NCBI GenBank assembly: GCA_015066805.1
Contig: SVNP01000001.1
Coordinates: 62,001 to 126,000, forward strand
DNA length: 64,000 bases
DNA from: Ruminococcus sp.
GTDB taxonomy: Bacteria > Bacillota > Clostridia > Oscillospirales > Ruminococcaceae
Direction of reading: 5' to 3'
Position 1 is the stretch's first letter. Every line of letters starts with the position of its first letter. Both the position numbers and the translations under genes were made by a program. The notes below the pieces were generated by a model. That model worked only from the letters and a program-made list of their open reading frames with translations, had not been told where the DNA came from and made no database searches. Shown in pieces: positions 34,822 to 43,587 of the stretch.

Positions 34822-37518
34822 TTAAATAAAGATGTTTACCAGAAAAGCCACCACAGGCATCACATAAATCAGCAGAAAAACACCGGCCAAAGCCAGCAAC
34901 GATAATTTCTCGGAAGCAAAACACAAACAACAGTTTGCTTTTTGCGAAATCTTTTTTCGCAGCACCGCATACAACACAAACAGCACCAAACCGGCTCCCG
35001 AAAGCACCAAAGCTGCCTTTAATCCCGGTGGGAAGAACCGCAGCTCCACCACTGCTTCACCGGCCGGCACAAGCACGGCAGTTTCACAGGTATTCACACG
35101 AAAAACCTCTGCGGGCTTGCCATTTACCTCGGCGGTAAAACCCTCATCATAAGGAATGGCAAGAACCAACGTGGCAACGGATTCTCCCCTGGTGGTTACG
35201 GTGTAGCATCCCTGCTCATAGTGCAGATCATCGGCAGGCAAAGCAGCGGCGGCATCGGTCAGTACCTTTTCACGGATGCCGAACACGCCAAAGCTCTCAC
35301 AGGTAAAATCCTGATGGATCACAGCACGAACGGTAACGTACTCGTTTTCAAACTTGCCGAGGCTTACCAGCCCGTTATTGGAGCTTTGAGGGTAATCTGT
35401 TTCCAGAAAACGGCCGTTTACACTGAGATTCACGCTCTTGTTCCGAGGATTTCCGATCTCCGTACCCGTCAGCGTATACAAATCAAAGTACAAAAACTGT
35501 GCATCCTCCACAAAAAAGGAAAACCGCACATCGGTGGTAAACTCCTCGGGATCTATCACATGACACTGCACGCCGTGTTCGGTTTCCTCCAGTGTAACAT
35601 TTACCAGTTTGGTGTAGGGGTATTCCACCACGGCATTTTCCGCACCCAGCTTTTGCTTGGCCAGATATGCCTGCACCGCACTACGCTTGCCGTCGGGCAG
35701 AGAAAGCATATCCTGTGGCGTTTGCTGCACCCGAATGGCTTGAGGCAGGGTGTAGGAGGTTTCACCGATGGCAAGCACATTATTTGTCCAGACAGTCTGC
35801 ACCCAATCAGCAAAATCGCGCTGCTGCCCAAGCTGATACCGCACGCCCCACAGGGCATCGGTCAGCACGGTACCGCCTGTCGAGGGCACCTCCATCCAAT
35901 AGGAGCTGTAACCCATCTTCTTTACCCCCTCCAGATAATCCGCACGGGTCAGAGAGGTATAATGTGCCATGGTAGGATATCCCAGTGCACCCACCATATT
36001 GGCATGTGCATATTTTCGGGTCATTTTCAGGCGATAAAAGCGTTCATCGTTGAGATGCCCTGCCGCAGCATAAGTCTGAGTGTACAAAGTATCCTCCTGC
36101 GCGGCAGCACAAAGATTGCTGTATGTGTGCAGGGTCATTTCGCCGCTGAACATCACCACACAAACACACAGAACCAAACGCTGCGAGAGCTTACCCTTTT
36201 GCCGCAAGGTCAGTATCAACACATATGCCGCAATGGAAATCACTGTGGGGATCAGCAGCAGAGTGACGTTTTCCGCATCCAGCCAGAGCGTCTCAACATA
36301 GCTGGTAATGTAGGCATTGCCCAAGGTCATCAGCAGAATATCGGCAGTTACCGCAGCTATGGGAAGCAAAATCAGCCCCAGCTTGCTCCACAGGTTCAGC
36401 TTTTCATTTTCCGCCGCAGATGCAGGCGTGGCAATCAGCTTGGCAGCCAGAGTAAGACAGATCAGAACAGGCCAGAATGCCCACCGCAGCGGAAACGCCT
36501 GATAGCTGCCCGTATGCCACATGGCATTGATGGGATCCACCACAACAGCAACGGCAAACAACACACACAGGATCCGTGTGCGGCGCAGCTCCTGTGTAGA
36601 AAGGGGCAGGTTCTTCCGCCACAGCAGCGGCAGAACAGCCATTACCAATGTGGTGGCTGCCAGCACTGCGAATTTATCGCCCAAGGCATGCAGTACAGGC
36701 TGATTGGCAAGCCGCTGCAGCAGATTTCCGCTGCGGGCAGAACGTGCGATCTGTAAGAATGACGGCAGCCATACAAAGGCTGTCGCAAAAGCCGCAGTAC
36801 CGCTGGTCAGCCAGAATTCCGCAAAATGCAGCTCTTTGCGCTCCTCCGCCGAAGCGCAAAGCGCATACAAGCCCACATACAAAAGCAAAAACACCACGGT
36901 CATGTAACCGATATAATAGCAAAAAACGATCTGCAGGCAAATACAGCAGAAATAGGGCAGGATCTTTCCCTTGTGCAGCATTGCTTCCACCGAAAGCAGC
37001 AGCAACGGCGCCAAGGCTTGTACATCCAGCCACATCAGATTCTGATAGTACATCAGGCCATAGCCGCTGAAACCGTACATCAGACCCAGCAGCACCACAA
37101 TACCGCCTTGCAACCGAGGACAACGGCTTCGCAGCCAGATCACCATACTGCCTGCCGCCAATGCCAGCTTCACAGGCACCAGCAGATTCATCAGCGAGGA
37201 AACAGGCATATCTGTCAGCAGCACAGTAAAAGATAAAGGATTGCTGAGGAAAAAGAAAAACACGCCGTAAAAATTCATGCCGCCTGCATTCAACGGATGA
37301 TACAGTAACGATTCGCCCTGCTCGATGATCTGCTTGCATTGCAGCAGCAGCGGCACGGCCTGTTGTTCCATATCGCACCAGACAATAGAACGTTCTCCAA
37401 AGGGATAAATGTGAAACAGCTTATAGAACAAAGCAAACAACGCCAGCACAAGCAGGGTTCCGCTTGCAGCCAGCAAGCAAGTTTGCATCATGGTCTTGTT
37501 TCGGGATATCGGTTTCAA
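34822..37518 (-). CDS. YfhO family membrane protein
   Basis: Large polytopic membrane protein of the YfhO/GT-C-like family; 898 aa. About a dozen hydrophobic segments fill the first ~450 residues, a soluble region spans ~460-830, and the last helices lie near 835-897. Conserved features include the early DMEQQ motif (~49-53) and GGMNFYG. YfhO of Firmicutes is linked to glycosylation of lipoteichoic acid or surface polymers; here that is inference. I chose the TTG at 37518 because AAGGAGG lies 7 bases upstream; ATG at 37491 lacks such a site. Confidence 0.85.
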   Translation of the reverse strand: MKPISRNKTMMQTCLLAASGTLLVLALFALFYKLFHIYPFGERSIVWCDMEQQAVPLLLQCKQIIEQGESLLYHPLNAGGMNFYGVFFFFLSNPLSFTVLLTDMPVSSLMNLLVPVKLALAAGSMVIWLRSRCPRLQGGIVVLLGLMYGFSGYGLMYYQNLMWLDVQALAPLLLLSVEAMLHKGKILPYFCCICLQIVFCYYIGYMTVVFLLLYVGLYALCASAEERKELHFAEFWLTSGTAAFATAFVWLPSFLQIARSARSGNLLQRLANQPVLHALGDKFAVLAATTLVMAVLPLLWRKNLPLSTQELRRTRILCVLFAVAVVVDPINAMWHTGSYQAFPLRWAFWPVLICLTLAAKLIATPASAAENEKLNLWSKLGLILLPIAAVTADILLMTLGNAYITSYVETLWLDAENVTLLLIPTVISIAAYVLILTLRQKGKLSQRLVLCVCVVMFSGEMTLHTYSNLCAAAQEDTLYTQTYAAAGHLNDERFYRLKMTRKYAHANMVGALGYPTMAHYTSLTRADYLEGVKKMGYSSYWMEVPSTGGTVLTDALWGVRYQLGQQRDFADWVQTVWTNNVLAIGETSYTLPQAIRVQQTPQDMLSLPDGKRSAVQAYLAKQKLGAENAVVEYPYTKLVNVTLEETEHGVQCHVIDPEEFTTDVRFSFFVEDAQFLYFDLYTLTGTEIGNPRNKSVNLSVNGRFLETDYPQSSNNGLVSLGKFENEYVTVRAVIHQDFTCESFGVFGIREKVLTDAAAALPADDLHYEQGCYTVTTRGESVATLVLAIPYDEGFTAEVNGKPAEVFRVNTCETAVLVPAGEAVVELRFFPPGLKAALVLSGAGLVLFVLYAVLRKKISQKANCCLCFASEKLSLLALAGVFLLIYVMPVVAFLVNIFI

Positions 37519-37542
37519 CGGGAGGCCTCCTTATATCACAAC

Positions 37543-37577
37543 AAAAAAAGAGCAGCGTTCGATTGCGACGCCACTCT
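37543..37577 (-). terminator. Terminator after dpaB
   Basis: A 10-bp stem with two wobbles (37568-37577 with 37549-37558) is followed on the minus strand by seven T (37543-37549). It starts 28 bases past the dpaB stop and lies downstream of the possible yfhO promoter, so it could also attenuate yfhO. Confidence 0.75.
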
Positions 37578-37579
37578 AT

Positions 37580-37608
37580 ATGATAGCACATACAAGGGGA
37601 AAAATCAA
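37580..37608 (-). promoter_or_regulatory. Possible promoter of the YfhO gene
   Basis: Minus-strand TTGATT (37603-37608), 17 bases, TATCAT (37580-37585). It overlaps the last codons of dpaB and lies upstream of the terminator hairpin. Confidence 0.55.
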
Positions 37609-38207
37609 GATGTTTCCATGGCATATTTTACCAAAACAGGCTGTAACTGCCGATGCTCCAGGGCAGCGGCAACCGTCTGAGGGATCAGGGAAAAATCACC
37701 CACCAGTGAAGTAGGCTTCTGCAGAGGGGCATCCTGCCCGAAAGGCACGAAAAAGTAGTGCTTGCGGTTCAGCAGATCACCCAGATTCCGTGCCGAAGCT
37801 GAAAGCCCATCATTGGTGGAAATACAAAGGATTACGGGTTTTCCCCCACGCAAATGAGATTTTACCGCCATGGTCACGGTATTATCGGTAATGCCCGCCG
37901 CCAGCTTTGCCAGCAAATTACCCGTACAGGGAGCCACCACCAACGCATCTGTCAGATTTTTGGGACCAATGGGTTCCGCATCGACGATACTCTGCACGAT
38001 CCGACCGTTGCCAAGCAGTGCCAGCTCCTCCAAAAAGGCGGTAGGCGAACCAAACCGTGTAGTGATCTGAGCAAAATGCTCTGAAACCACAGGCACCAGC
38101 TCTGCACCTGCTTCGGCGCAAGCCTTTGCGGCGTTGAGTCCCTTACGGGCACAGCAAAAAGAGCCGCACATGGCAAATCCCAGTCTGCATCCGTTCAGAT
38201 CAGCCAT
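37605..38207 (-). CDS. dpaB: Dipicolinate synthase subunit B (SpoVFB)
   Basis: Flavoprotein subunit of dipicolinate synthase, which makes the spore-core metabolite DPA in the mother cell; 200 aa. The FMN-binding start CRLGFAMCGSFC, SIVDAEPIGPKNLTDALVVAPCTGN, CISTNDGLSASARN and FVPFGQDAPLQKP match the family closely. Its ATG and GGAGG lie within the last codons of the dpaA fragment, as in an intact dpaA-dpaB operon. Apparently intact, while dpaA is broken. Confidence 0.93.
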   Translation of the reverse strand: MADLNGCRLGFAMCGSFCCARKGLNAAKACAEAGAELVPVVSEHFAQITTRFGSPTAFLEELALLGNGRIVQSIVDAEPIGPKNLTDALVVAPCTGNLLAKLAAGITDNTVTMAVKSHLRGGKPVILCISTNDGLSASARNLGDLLNRKHYFFVPFGQDAPLQKPTSLVGDFSLIPQTVAAALEHRQLQPVLVKYAMETS

Positions 38208-38343
38208 TGTATTCGCCTCCTTCTTCGAGCATACCAAGCACAGTATCCGCAACGATCTGCCCCGCAGTAACCGGAGCCGTTTTTCCCGGCAGAGCCAACG
38301 CCCAGATCACCTTTACACCCAAAGCAGCAGCGGCTTCAACATC
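38200..38343 (-). pseudogene. dpaA: dpaA fragment: C-terminal 47 codons
   Basis: In the frame overlapping the dpaB start, codons for DVEAAAALGVKVIWALALPG, then KTAPVTAGQIVADTVLGMLE and a short tail reproduce the C-terminus of dipicolinate synthase subunit A. The overlap with dpaB is the normal operon joint. Upstream of 38343 a few more codons are open but do not match the family, and a TGA soon follows. No start codon or promoter serves this piece. The preceding family motif (LDLASKPGG) is found at 44306-44335 instead. Confidence 0.85.
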
Positions 38344-38344
38344 A
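38337..38344 (-). repeat. Breakpoint repeat TGATGTTG, dpaA C-terminal side
   Basis: Eight bases shared with 44296-44303 at the place where dpaA similarity begins. With flanks, 12 of 13 plus-strand positions agree (GGCTnCAACATCA). Joining the two copies restores the reading frame. An 8-base match could be chance or coding conservation. Confidence 0.5.
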
Positions 38345-39094
38345 ACGCCCCATGATGTCGCAGGCAGCAGAAGTCAACCGCCAGAGATTGCATTTCTGTC
38401 GTTTTCCGATCTTCTCGGTCATGCCCAAACGCTCCAGCAGATTCAGCAGCATACGGGCTTCCGTCTCTCCACAGGAGCAGCCCGCAGCCGCCTCTGCTGC
38501 TACAAAGGTATCCGGCAGGGTACAAGGCAGCAGTCCAAGATAGTCCACCGGTGTTTCCAGCATCTGAATGCCATGCAGAGCAATGGGCACACGATCAATA
38601 TGCTCTCCGCGGATCTTTTTTTGTTTGCCATAGCCATTCATACAGCGATATTGCTCCACCTCTACGCTGCAAAGAGCAAAGCGCAGCCCGGGATGTCCGA
38701 TCAGCTCCCGCAGGCTGTAAATCTCGGAAAGCACCGTGTACACCGATTCCTTTTTTGGCGAACGCCTTCTGGACTGCACCACACCGTTTTCATCCACCCA
38801 GACCACCCAACGCGGAGCAGCAATGGGATGCACGACTGTCACAGGGCAAACCTCCAGAAAAGCACGCAGTTTTTCCTTCAGTCGGATAAAGCTCCGTGTC
38901 TGCACCTCAATAACGCCGTCTTCCGTGACTGCATCTGCCACAAAACCACCCACAGATTGCTCATGGGTCAATGGGTCGGGGGCAAAATAATACTTCAGCG
39001 CCAGATGCAGGGTACGTTCACGCAGCGTACCGATGCCCTTACAGCCAAGATCTCCGGCTGCAGCATCAAGAGCTGCGGAAAAACGTTCTTCCAT
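38342..39094 (-). CDS. Conserved protein of unknown function, possible nuclease fold
   Basis: 250 aa, no signal peptide or membrane helix. The segment HEQSVGGFVADAVTEDGVIEVQTRSF (~54-79, split here for reference: Asp at ~66, Glu-Val-Gln at ~74-76) resembles a PD-(D/E)XK-type core, but this is weak. A helix-turn-helix-like C-terminus (LLNLLERLGMTEKIGKR) follows. AAAGGAGG precedes the ATG. The last codon touches the dpaA breakpoint: its TGA ends at 38342, next to the dpaA fragment. I do not recognise its function. Confidence 0.75.
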   Translation of the reverse strand: MEERFSAALDAAAGDLGCKGIGTLRERTLHLALKYYFAPDPLTHEQSVGGFVADAVTEDGVIEVQTRSFIRLKEKLRAFLEVCPVTVVHPIAAPRWVVWVDENGVVQSRRRSPKKESVYTVLSEIYSLRELIGHPGLRFALCSVEVEQYRCMNGYGKQKKIRGEHIDRVPIALHGIQMLETPVDYLGLLPCTLPDTFVAAEAAAGCSCGETEARMLLNLLERLGMTEKIGKRQKCNLWRLTSAACDIMGR

Positions 39095-39112
39095 GGGGTG
39101 CCTCCTTTCATG

Positions 39113-39143
39113 AAAAAAGCACAGTGCCCATTGGACACTGTGC
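39113..39143 (-). terminator. Terminator after the sugar ABC permease operon
   Basis: A GC-containing stem (39119-39126 with 39136-39143) followed on the minus strand by six T (39113-39118), 16 bases past the permease stop. Confidence 0.85.
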
Positions 39144-39159
39144 CTTTGCTTGTGGTAGA

Positions 39160-40056
39160 TTACTCCTTCACACCACCGGCAGCAACACCGGCAATGATGA
39201 ACTTGGAGAGGACCAGGTAGATGATCACCACAGGGATGATAGACAGGGTGATAGCCATATTGTTAGCACCCAGATCCACAACACGGTCCAGAGCAACGAC
39301 CTTCTGCACGATCATAGGCATGGTGAGCTGTTCGGTCTTGCCGGAAACCAGAACCAGAGCCTGAGTGTAGTAGTCGTTCCACTTGGAGATAAATGCAAAG
39401 ATTGCCTGAACAGCGAATGCCGGCTTCATCATGGGGATAGAAATGGTGAGGAAGGTACGGAATTCGTTGGAGCCGTCGATTCGGGCAGCCTCAATGATAT
39501 CCAGCGGGAAGGAGGACAACATATACTGGCGCATGAAGAATACGATGGCGGGCGCTGCGATGGAGGGAATGATCAGCGGGATGTAGCTGTCAACCAGACC
39601 CATCTTTACGATCATGTTCAGGAAACCTACGGAGGTAACCTGGGTGGGAACCATCATAACTGCCAGGATGAAGGTGAACATAGGGCCACTCATCTTGAAG
39701 TCATAAACCACCAGACCGTATGCAGTCAGACCGGAGAAGAAAACTGTCAGCGCACAGCAGCTACCGGCGATGATCAGAGAGTTCTTCAGACCGATCAGGG
39801 GGTGATAGAATGCAGAGTACAGACCATCATTCATCAAAGTCTTGAAGTTTTTGATAGCCATAGTGCCGGGCAGGAACGAAACACCGCTCTCAATGATCTG
39901 AGCATTGGAACGAGTAGCATTGATCACCAGAACGAGGATCGGGCCCAGGCAGATGATGGTCAGCAGGACAAGCACGATGAAAATGAGCACGGACTTGACC
40001 ATAATGGAAGTCTGATAGCTTCCGGAATCAGAAGCGTACTTTACCTTCTTGCTCAT
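39160..40056 (-). CDS. Carbohydrate ABC transporter permease, MalG type
   Basis: Inner-membrane permease of a CUT1-type sugar importer; 298 aa with six predicted helices. The cytoplasmic EAA loop is EAARIDGSNEFRTFLTISIPMMKP-like (~195-218; key residues EAA...G......P). It overlaps the partner permease by 4 bases (ATGA). The substrate is not evident; in a cellulolytic species a cello- or manno-oligosaccharide is plausible. Confidence 0.93.
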   Translation of the reverse strand: MSKKVKYASDSGSYQTSIMVKSVLIFIVLVLLTIICLGPILVLVINATRSNAQIIESGVSFLPGTMAIKNFKTLMNDGLYSAFYHPLIGLKNSLIIAGSCCALTVFFSGLTAYGLVVYDFKMSGPMFTFILAVMMVPTQVTSVGFLNMIVKMGLVDSYIPLIIPSIAAPAIVFFMRQYMLSSFPLDIIEAARIDGSNEFRTFLTISIPMMKPAFAVQAIFAFISKWNDYYTQALVLVSGKTEQLTMPMIVQKVVALDRVVDLGANNMAITLSIIPVVIIYLVLSKFIIAGVAAGGVKE

Positions 40057-41159
40057 AAACCAAGTCCACCTCCTTGTGCAGCCTTTTTCTTTGCTTCCTT
40101 CATGGCCTGCTTTCTCTTCTTCTTGATCTCGATGGCGTGCTTATCGCGCTGCACATAGAAGACCATAGCACCCAGAATACTGGTGATAACGAAGAGGATC
40201 ACAGAAGCCGAAGCGGAATAACCGTAGCTGGGGGAGGCAAAGTTTGCATGGAACATATCGTAGATAAATACTGCCGCTGTTTCGGTGTACTGGTTGAGGG
40301 TAGAACCGGTGCGATACATATAGGGAATATCGAACATCTGGAAACCACCGATCATAGAAGTCAGCAGGGTGTAAACCATGATGGACTTCAGCAGAGGCAG
40401 GGTAATGCGCCAGAAGGTCTGGCGGGAGTTTGCGCCGTCGATCTCGGCGGCCTCAAACAGGGAACCGTTGATGCTCATGATACCGGACATCAGCATGATC
40501 ATGGTATTACCAAACCACATCCACACCTGGATGAACATGATGATCACACGGGAAGCCCACTTATCGGAGGAGAAGAAGAAATCGCCGTCCTTCACCATGG
40601 CATCGGGGGTAATTCCTTCAATGAAGTTGTAGAATCCCGGAGCAGATACCTCAAGCTTATCCAGCAGGTTGTTGGCAACGCTGTAGGGAGAGTTACTGAT
40701 CAGGGACAAGAACAAACCGGCAACGGAAGCTGCGGTGATGATGTTGGGCATATACATAACGACTTTGAAGAAGCCTTTGCCGGGCATCTTAACACGCATA
40801 TCCGTAAACCAGACTGCAAGCAAAAGGGAGAGGGCGATCTGCGGGATAAAGTTGCCGCCCCAGATGATGACGGTGTTGCCCATGCAGCGTACAAAACGCT
40901 CATGGATACCCATGGACTTGAAGTCCGTACCGCCGAACAGAATTGTCTTGAAGTTATCAAGACCGACAAAGCAGTTAATTGATGTACCGGCCTCGTCAAG
41001 CTTAGGGGTATTACCGTTGCCGTGGAAGGCAAGCATAAACGTCTCGATGAGAGGCCAAAGCATAAAGATGAAGTACACGATAAAGAACGGCGCCACGAAA
41101 ATGTAGCCGTACTTCGCGTAGCTAACGGACTTGATCCGTCTTTGTGCAGCTGTAGCCAT
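40053..41159 (-). CDS. Carbohydrate ABC transporter permease, MalF type
   Basis: Second permease of the importer; 368 aa. It has about six helices, an extended periplasm-facing loop (~165-190) and the EAA loop EAAEIDGANSRQTFWRITLP. The C-terminus is Lys/Ala-rich (KKKRKQAMKEAKKK). It starts 161 bases after the binding-protein gene, with a stable hairpin in the gap that may lower permease expression. No ATPase gene is present; these systems often share an MsmK-type ATPase encoded elsewhere. Confidence 0.93.
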   Translation of the reverse strand: MATAAQRRIKSVSYAKYGYIFVAPFFIVYFIFMLWPLIETFMLAFHGNGNTPKLDEAGTSINCFVGLDNFKTILFGGTDFKSMGIHERFVRCMGNTVIIWGGNFIPQIALSLLLAVWFTDMRVKMPGKGFFKVVMYMPNIITAASVAGLFLSLISNSPYSVANNLLDKLEVSAPGFYNFIEGITPDAMVKDGDFFFSSDKWASRVIIMFIQVWMWFGNTMIMLMSGIMSINGSLFEAAEIDGANSRQTFWRITLPLLKSIMVYTLLTSMIGGFQMFDIPYMYRTGSTLNQYTETAAVFIYDMFHANFASPSYGYSASASVILFVITSILGAMVFYVQRDKHAIEIKKKRKQAMKEAKKKAAQGGGLGL

Positions 41160-41216
41160 TCAGCACACCCTTTCAAAACAAAAATTAACAAGCGCAGGGG
41201 TCAATATAAAATATAC

Positions 41217-41242
41217 GCCTATAGGGCTTTCGCCCTATAGGC
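41217..41242 (-). other. Intercistronic hairpin between binding-protein and permease genes
   Basis: A perfect 11-bp stem (41217-41227 with 41232-41242, loop GAAA on the minus strand) without a strong T run. Such elements stabilise the upstream message and reduce downstream expression, as in mal operons; the role here is inferred. Confidence 0.7.
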
Positions 41243-41320
41243 ACATATTCGGTTATGCTTTTCAGGCATTATTCAGTTGTTCTGTCTATATCGTCAGAAC
41301 CTCCGTTTGAAAAACGGAAA

Positions 41321-42769
41321 TTACTGAACGTTCAGGCCCTCGATCTGAGCAGCTGCCTTCTTGAACTCGTTGATCATGTTATCGTAGGAAGTGTAGCCCT
41401 CAACACCCTTCAGGTAGTTGGTAACGGAATCGTTGAAAGCCTTCTTGATCTGGGAGTCAAATGCAGTGATCTTACCGGTCATGTCGATGTTGCCGGCTGC
41501 CTCGAACAGGATGCTCCAGGGGTTGGTTCTCAGCATGGGGTTGTTAGACTTCTCGTTCTTGCCAACCTTCTCCATAACGGTGGGGTTGTTCACGAACTCG
41601 CCCTTGAACAGAGCGTAGGACTCCATGGTCTCCTCGTTGATGGTGAAGTGCTCGACGAATGCCTTTGCCAGAGTGCCGTTGTCGCACTTGGGAGACAGAG
41701 CCAGCCAAGAACCGCCCCATGCATAGCCGGAAGGACCAGCGATGATGTCGAACTTGTTGTAGAGGTCAGGATTGTTGATCACATCATCCTTACCCTCCTC
41801 ACGGGTAACGCCGCCGGCAGCGGACTCCAACTGACCGCCGGCACCCAGGCACCAAGTGCAGAAGGTGTAGCCCAGAACGGACTCGTCAGCAGCCTGGTTC
41901 AGCCAGCCATCGCCCCACTGATCAACAGTAGAAACGTAGCCCTCATCCCACATGGTCTTAGCGATGTCAGCGTAGGTCTTGCAGTAATCATCGATTACCA
42001 GGTTGTCGTCCTTGTCTGCCCATGCAGAAGAACGGTTGTAGGAATATACCTGCCAGATACCGCCCAGAGAATCGTACAGAGCAGTCTTGCCTTCGGAAGC
42101 ATCCTTCAGCTCCTTAGCGGTAGCCAGAACGGTGTCCCAATCCTTCATCTTTGCCTGCATCTCAGCGTTGGTCTTAACGCCCAGCAGCTTCTCAGCCAGG
42201 TCATAGCGGTAAACGTAGCCGCCGGGAGTGGACTGCCAGGAAGCACCCTTCAGAACGCCGTTGTCGTTGGTAGCAACTGCAACAGTGTACTCATAGCAGC
42301 CATCGAAATCGGAAGCCTCGAAACCGAGGTCGCTCATAGGAGCGGTGTAATCATCATTGTTGATGTAGTCCAGGATCCAGTCTGCCTCGAGAACGAACAG
42401 GTCTGCATCCTGATCGCCCTGGAAGTAAGTTGCATACTTCTCACGAGCCTCTGCGCCCTCAGAACCAACGTTCACGTACTCGACCTTGCCCTTGTACTCG
42501 GAGTTGGTCTCCTCGAAGTGCTGAATCATGAACTTAACGTCATTGTCGGTCCAGCAGAGAACGGACAGCTTCTCACCGTCATCGGTGAACTTGGTGCCGT
42601 TGCCTTCCTCGCCCTTGCTGTCAGCGGTGCTGTCAGCCTTGGAATCGGAAGTAGAGTTGGTGGTGGAGTTGCCGGTGCTGGTATCCTTGTCGTCATCACA
42701 TGCCACGAAAGCAGTGGAAGCGATTGCCAGAGTAGCAACCAGAGCCAGGGTCTTCTTGAGCTTGTTCAT
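41321..42769 (-). CDS. Carbohydrate ABC transporter substrate-binding lipoprotein
   Basis: Extracellular solute-binding protein; 482 aa. The lipoprotein signal ends at Cys24 (STAFVAC), followed by an Asp/Ser/Thr/Lys-rich spacer (~25-60) and the type I solute-binding fold (LSVLCWTDNDVKFMIQHFEE onward). Many Trp residues (GASWQSTPGG, WGDGWLN, YAWGGSWLAL) suit sugar stacking. The ATG at 42769 has AAGGAGG upstream. The frame is open for 70 further codons upstream, but that stretch is promoter leader, not protein. First gene of the transporter operon. Confidence 0.94.
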   Translation of the reverse strand: MNKLKKTLALVATLAIASTAFVACDDDKDTSTGNSTTNSTSDSKADSTADSKGEEGNGTKFTDDGEKLSVLCWTDNDVKFMIQHFEETNSEYKGKVEYVNVGSEGAEAREKYATYFQGDQDADLFVLEADWILDYINNDDYTAPMSDLGFEASDFDGCYEYTVAVATNDNGVLKGASWQSTPGGYVYRYDLAEKLLGVKTNAEMQAKMKDWDTVLATAKELKDASEGKTALYDSLGGIWQVYSYNRSSAWADKDDNLVIDDYCKTYADIAKTMWDEGYVSTVDQWGDGWLNQAADESVLGYTFCTWCLGAGGQLESAAGGVTREEGKDDVINNPDLYNKFDIIAGPSGYAWGGSWLALSPKCDNGTLAKAFVEHFTINEETMESYALFKGEFVNNPTVMEKVGKNEKSNNPMLRTNPWSILFEAAGNIDMTGKITAFDSQIKKAFNDSVTNYLKGVEGYTSYDNMINEFKKAAAQIEGLNVQ

Positions 42770-42993
42770 AGTAGTTTCCTCCTTAATTTTGCTGCGAGCA
42801 TATTGCTGCGTGTCGCAGCTTTGAAAATTGTGCCGCTTCTTATGAATACGGCAGTGCATTTCGCTGCGGGTTACGCAGCACCGGTCGGCTCGTTTCTTTC
42901 GTGTCGATCGGTTATCAAAACAGGCAGCTTCCGCAGGCCGGTGGGTGTCAGGCTCCCGCAGGCGCACAGCTTCCGCCATGTTTTCATACTACA

Positions 42994-43022
42994 AATATAC
43001 ACGAATTACCGTGAAAAGTCAA
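42994..43022 (-). promoter_or_regulatory. Promoter of the sugar transporter operon, with a long leader
   Basis: Minus-strand TTGACT (43017-43022), 17 bases, TATATT (42994-42999). The leader to the binding-protein start is about 220 bases (42770-42988), GC-rich at the 5' end. I recognised no known riboswitch in it. The whole gene-free stretch 42770-43263 holds this, the leader, and the opposite promoter at 43202-43230. Confidence 0.8.
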
Positions 43023-43201
43023 TCTGTAAAACCGAATTGTCACCATATTTGTGATATATTCACAATGAATTTCCACATTCCTAAGAATTATTTTGTCGAA
43101 ATACACATTGCGAAAGTGGTTTTTATTGCATTTTCTCCTATAAAGGTTACAAATCGGTAACAAACTTGTCGGTTTGAAGCAAACGGGATCAAGGCTTTTT
43201 C

Positions 43202-43230
43202 TTGCATTTTATGCGGTTTTGCTGTATGAT
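43202..43230 (+). promoter_or_regulatory. Promoter of the 107-aa protein gene
   Basis: TTGCAT (43202-43207), 17 bases, TATGAT (43225-43230); AAGGAG and the start follow within 35 bases. Confidence 0.7.
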
Positions 43231-43263
43231 ATAGGGGAACCCCACAAGAAAGGAGCCTGAACA

Positions 43264-43587
43264 ATGGCACATTATCCCTTCAGCGAGCGTCCTGATCTGC
43301 TGGTCTTCACCTGCATCCATGTTCTGGAGGAGGGCAAGCCTGTCACCATGGTATGCCATCATTTTGATGATAACGCATGGGAATTCCTCTGCGACGGCCA
43401 CCACACCGACGAGGATGCACTGGTCATCAGCATCGGGGAGCTTTGCGAGCAGGACCCCACCCTTGCACTGCTGTGCGATCTGCCCGTAGGCGGTTGTGCC
43501 GTGCGGGAAAGTCGGCAGCACGCATGGCGGTTTGGCCGCATTGAGGATGAGCAGTTCTACCCTGCCGCCGAATCACGGATGAACTGA
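43264..43587 (+). CDS. Conserved hypothetical protein, 107 aa
   Basis: Small cytosolic protein with the pattern of a widespread bacterial family of unknown function: FTCIHVLEEGKPVTMVCHHF, then WEFLCDGHHTDEDALVISIGE and EQDPTLALLCDLPVG. Cysteines and histidines (CHHF, CDGHH) are prominent but no proven metal motif is seen. AAGGAG precedes the ATG. It is the only plus-strand gene between the dpaA fragments, and its end overlaps the convergent ComEA-like gene by 15 bases. Confidence 0.75.
   Translation: MAHYPFSERPDLLVFTCIHVLEEGKPVTMVCHHFDDNAWEFLCDGHHTDEDALVISIGELCEQDPTLALLCDLPVGGCAVRESRQHAWRFGRIEDEQFYPAAESRMN

Noticed and set aside
42770-42979. A 70-codon N-terminal extension of the sugar-binding lipoprotein
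   Set aside because: The lipoprotein signal and AAGGAGG fit the ATG at 42769; the upstream codons are leader sequence.
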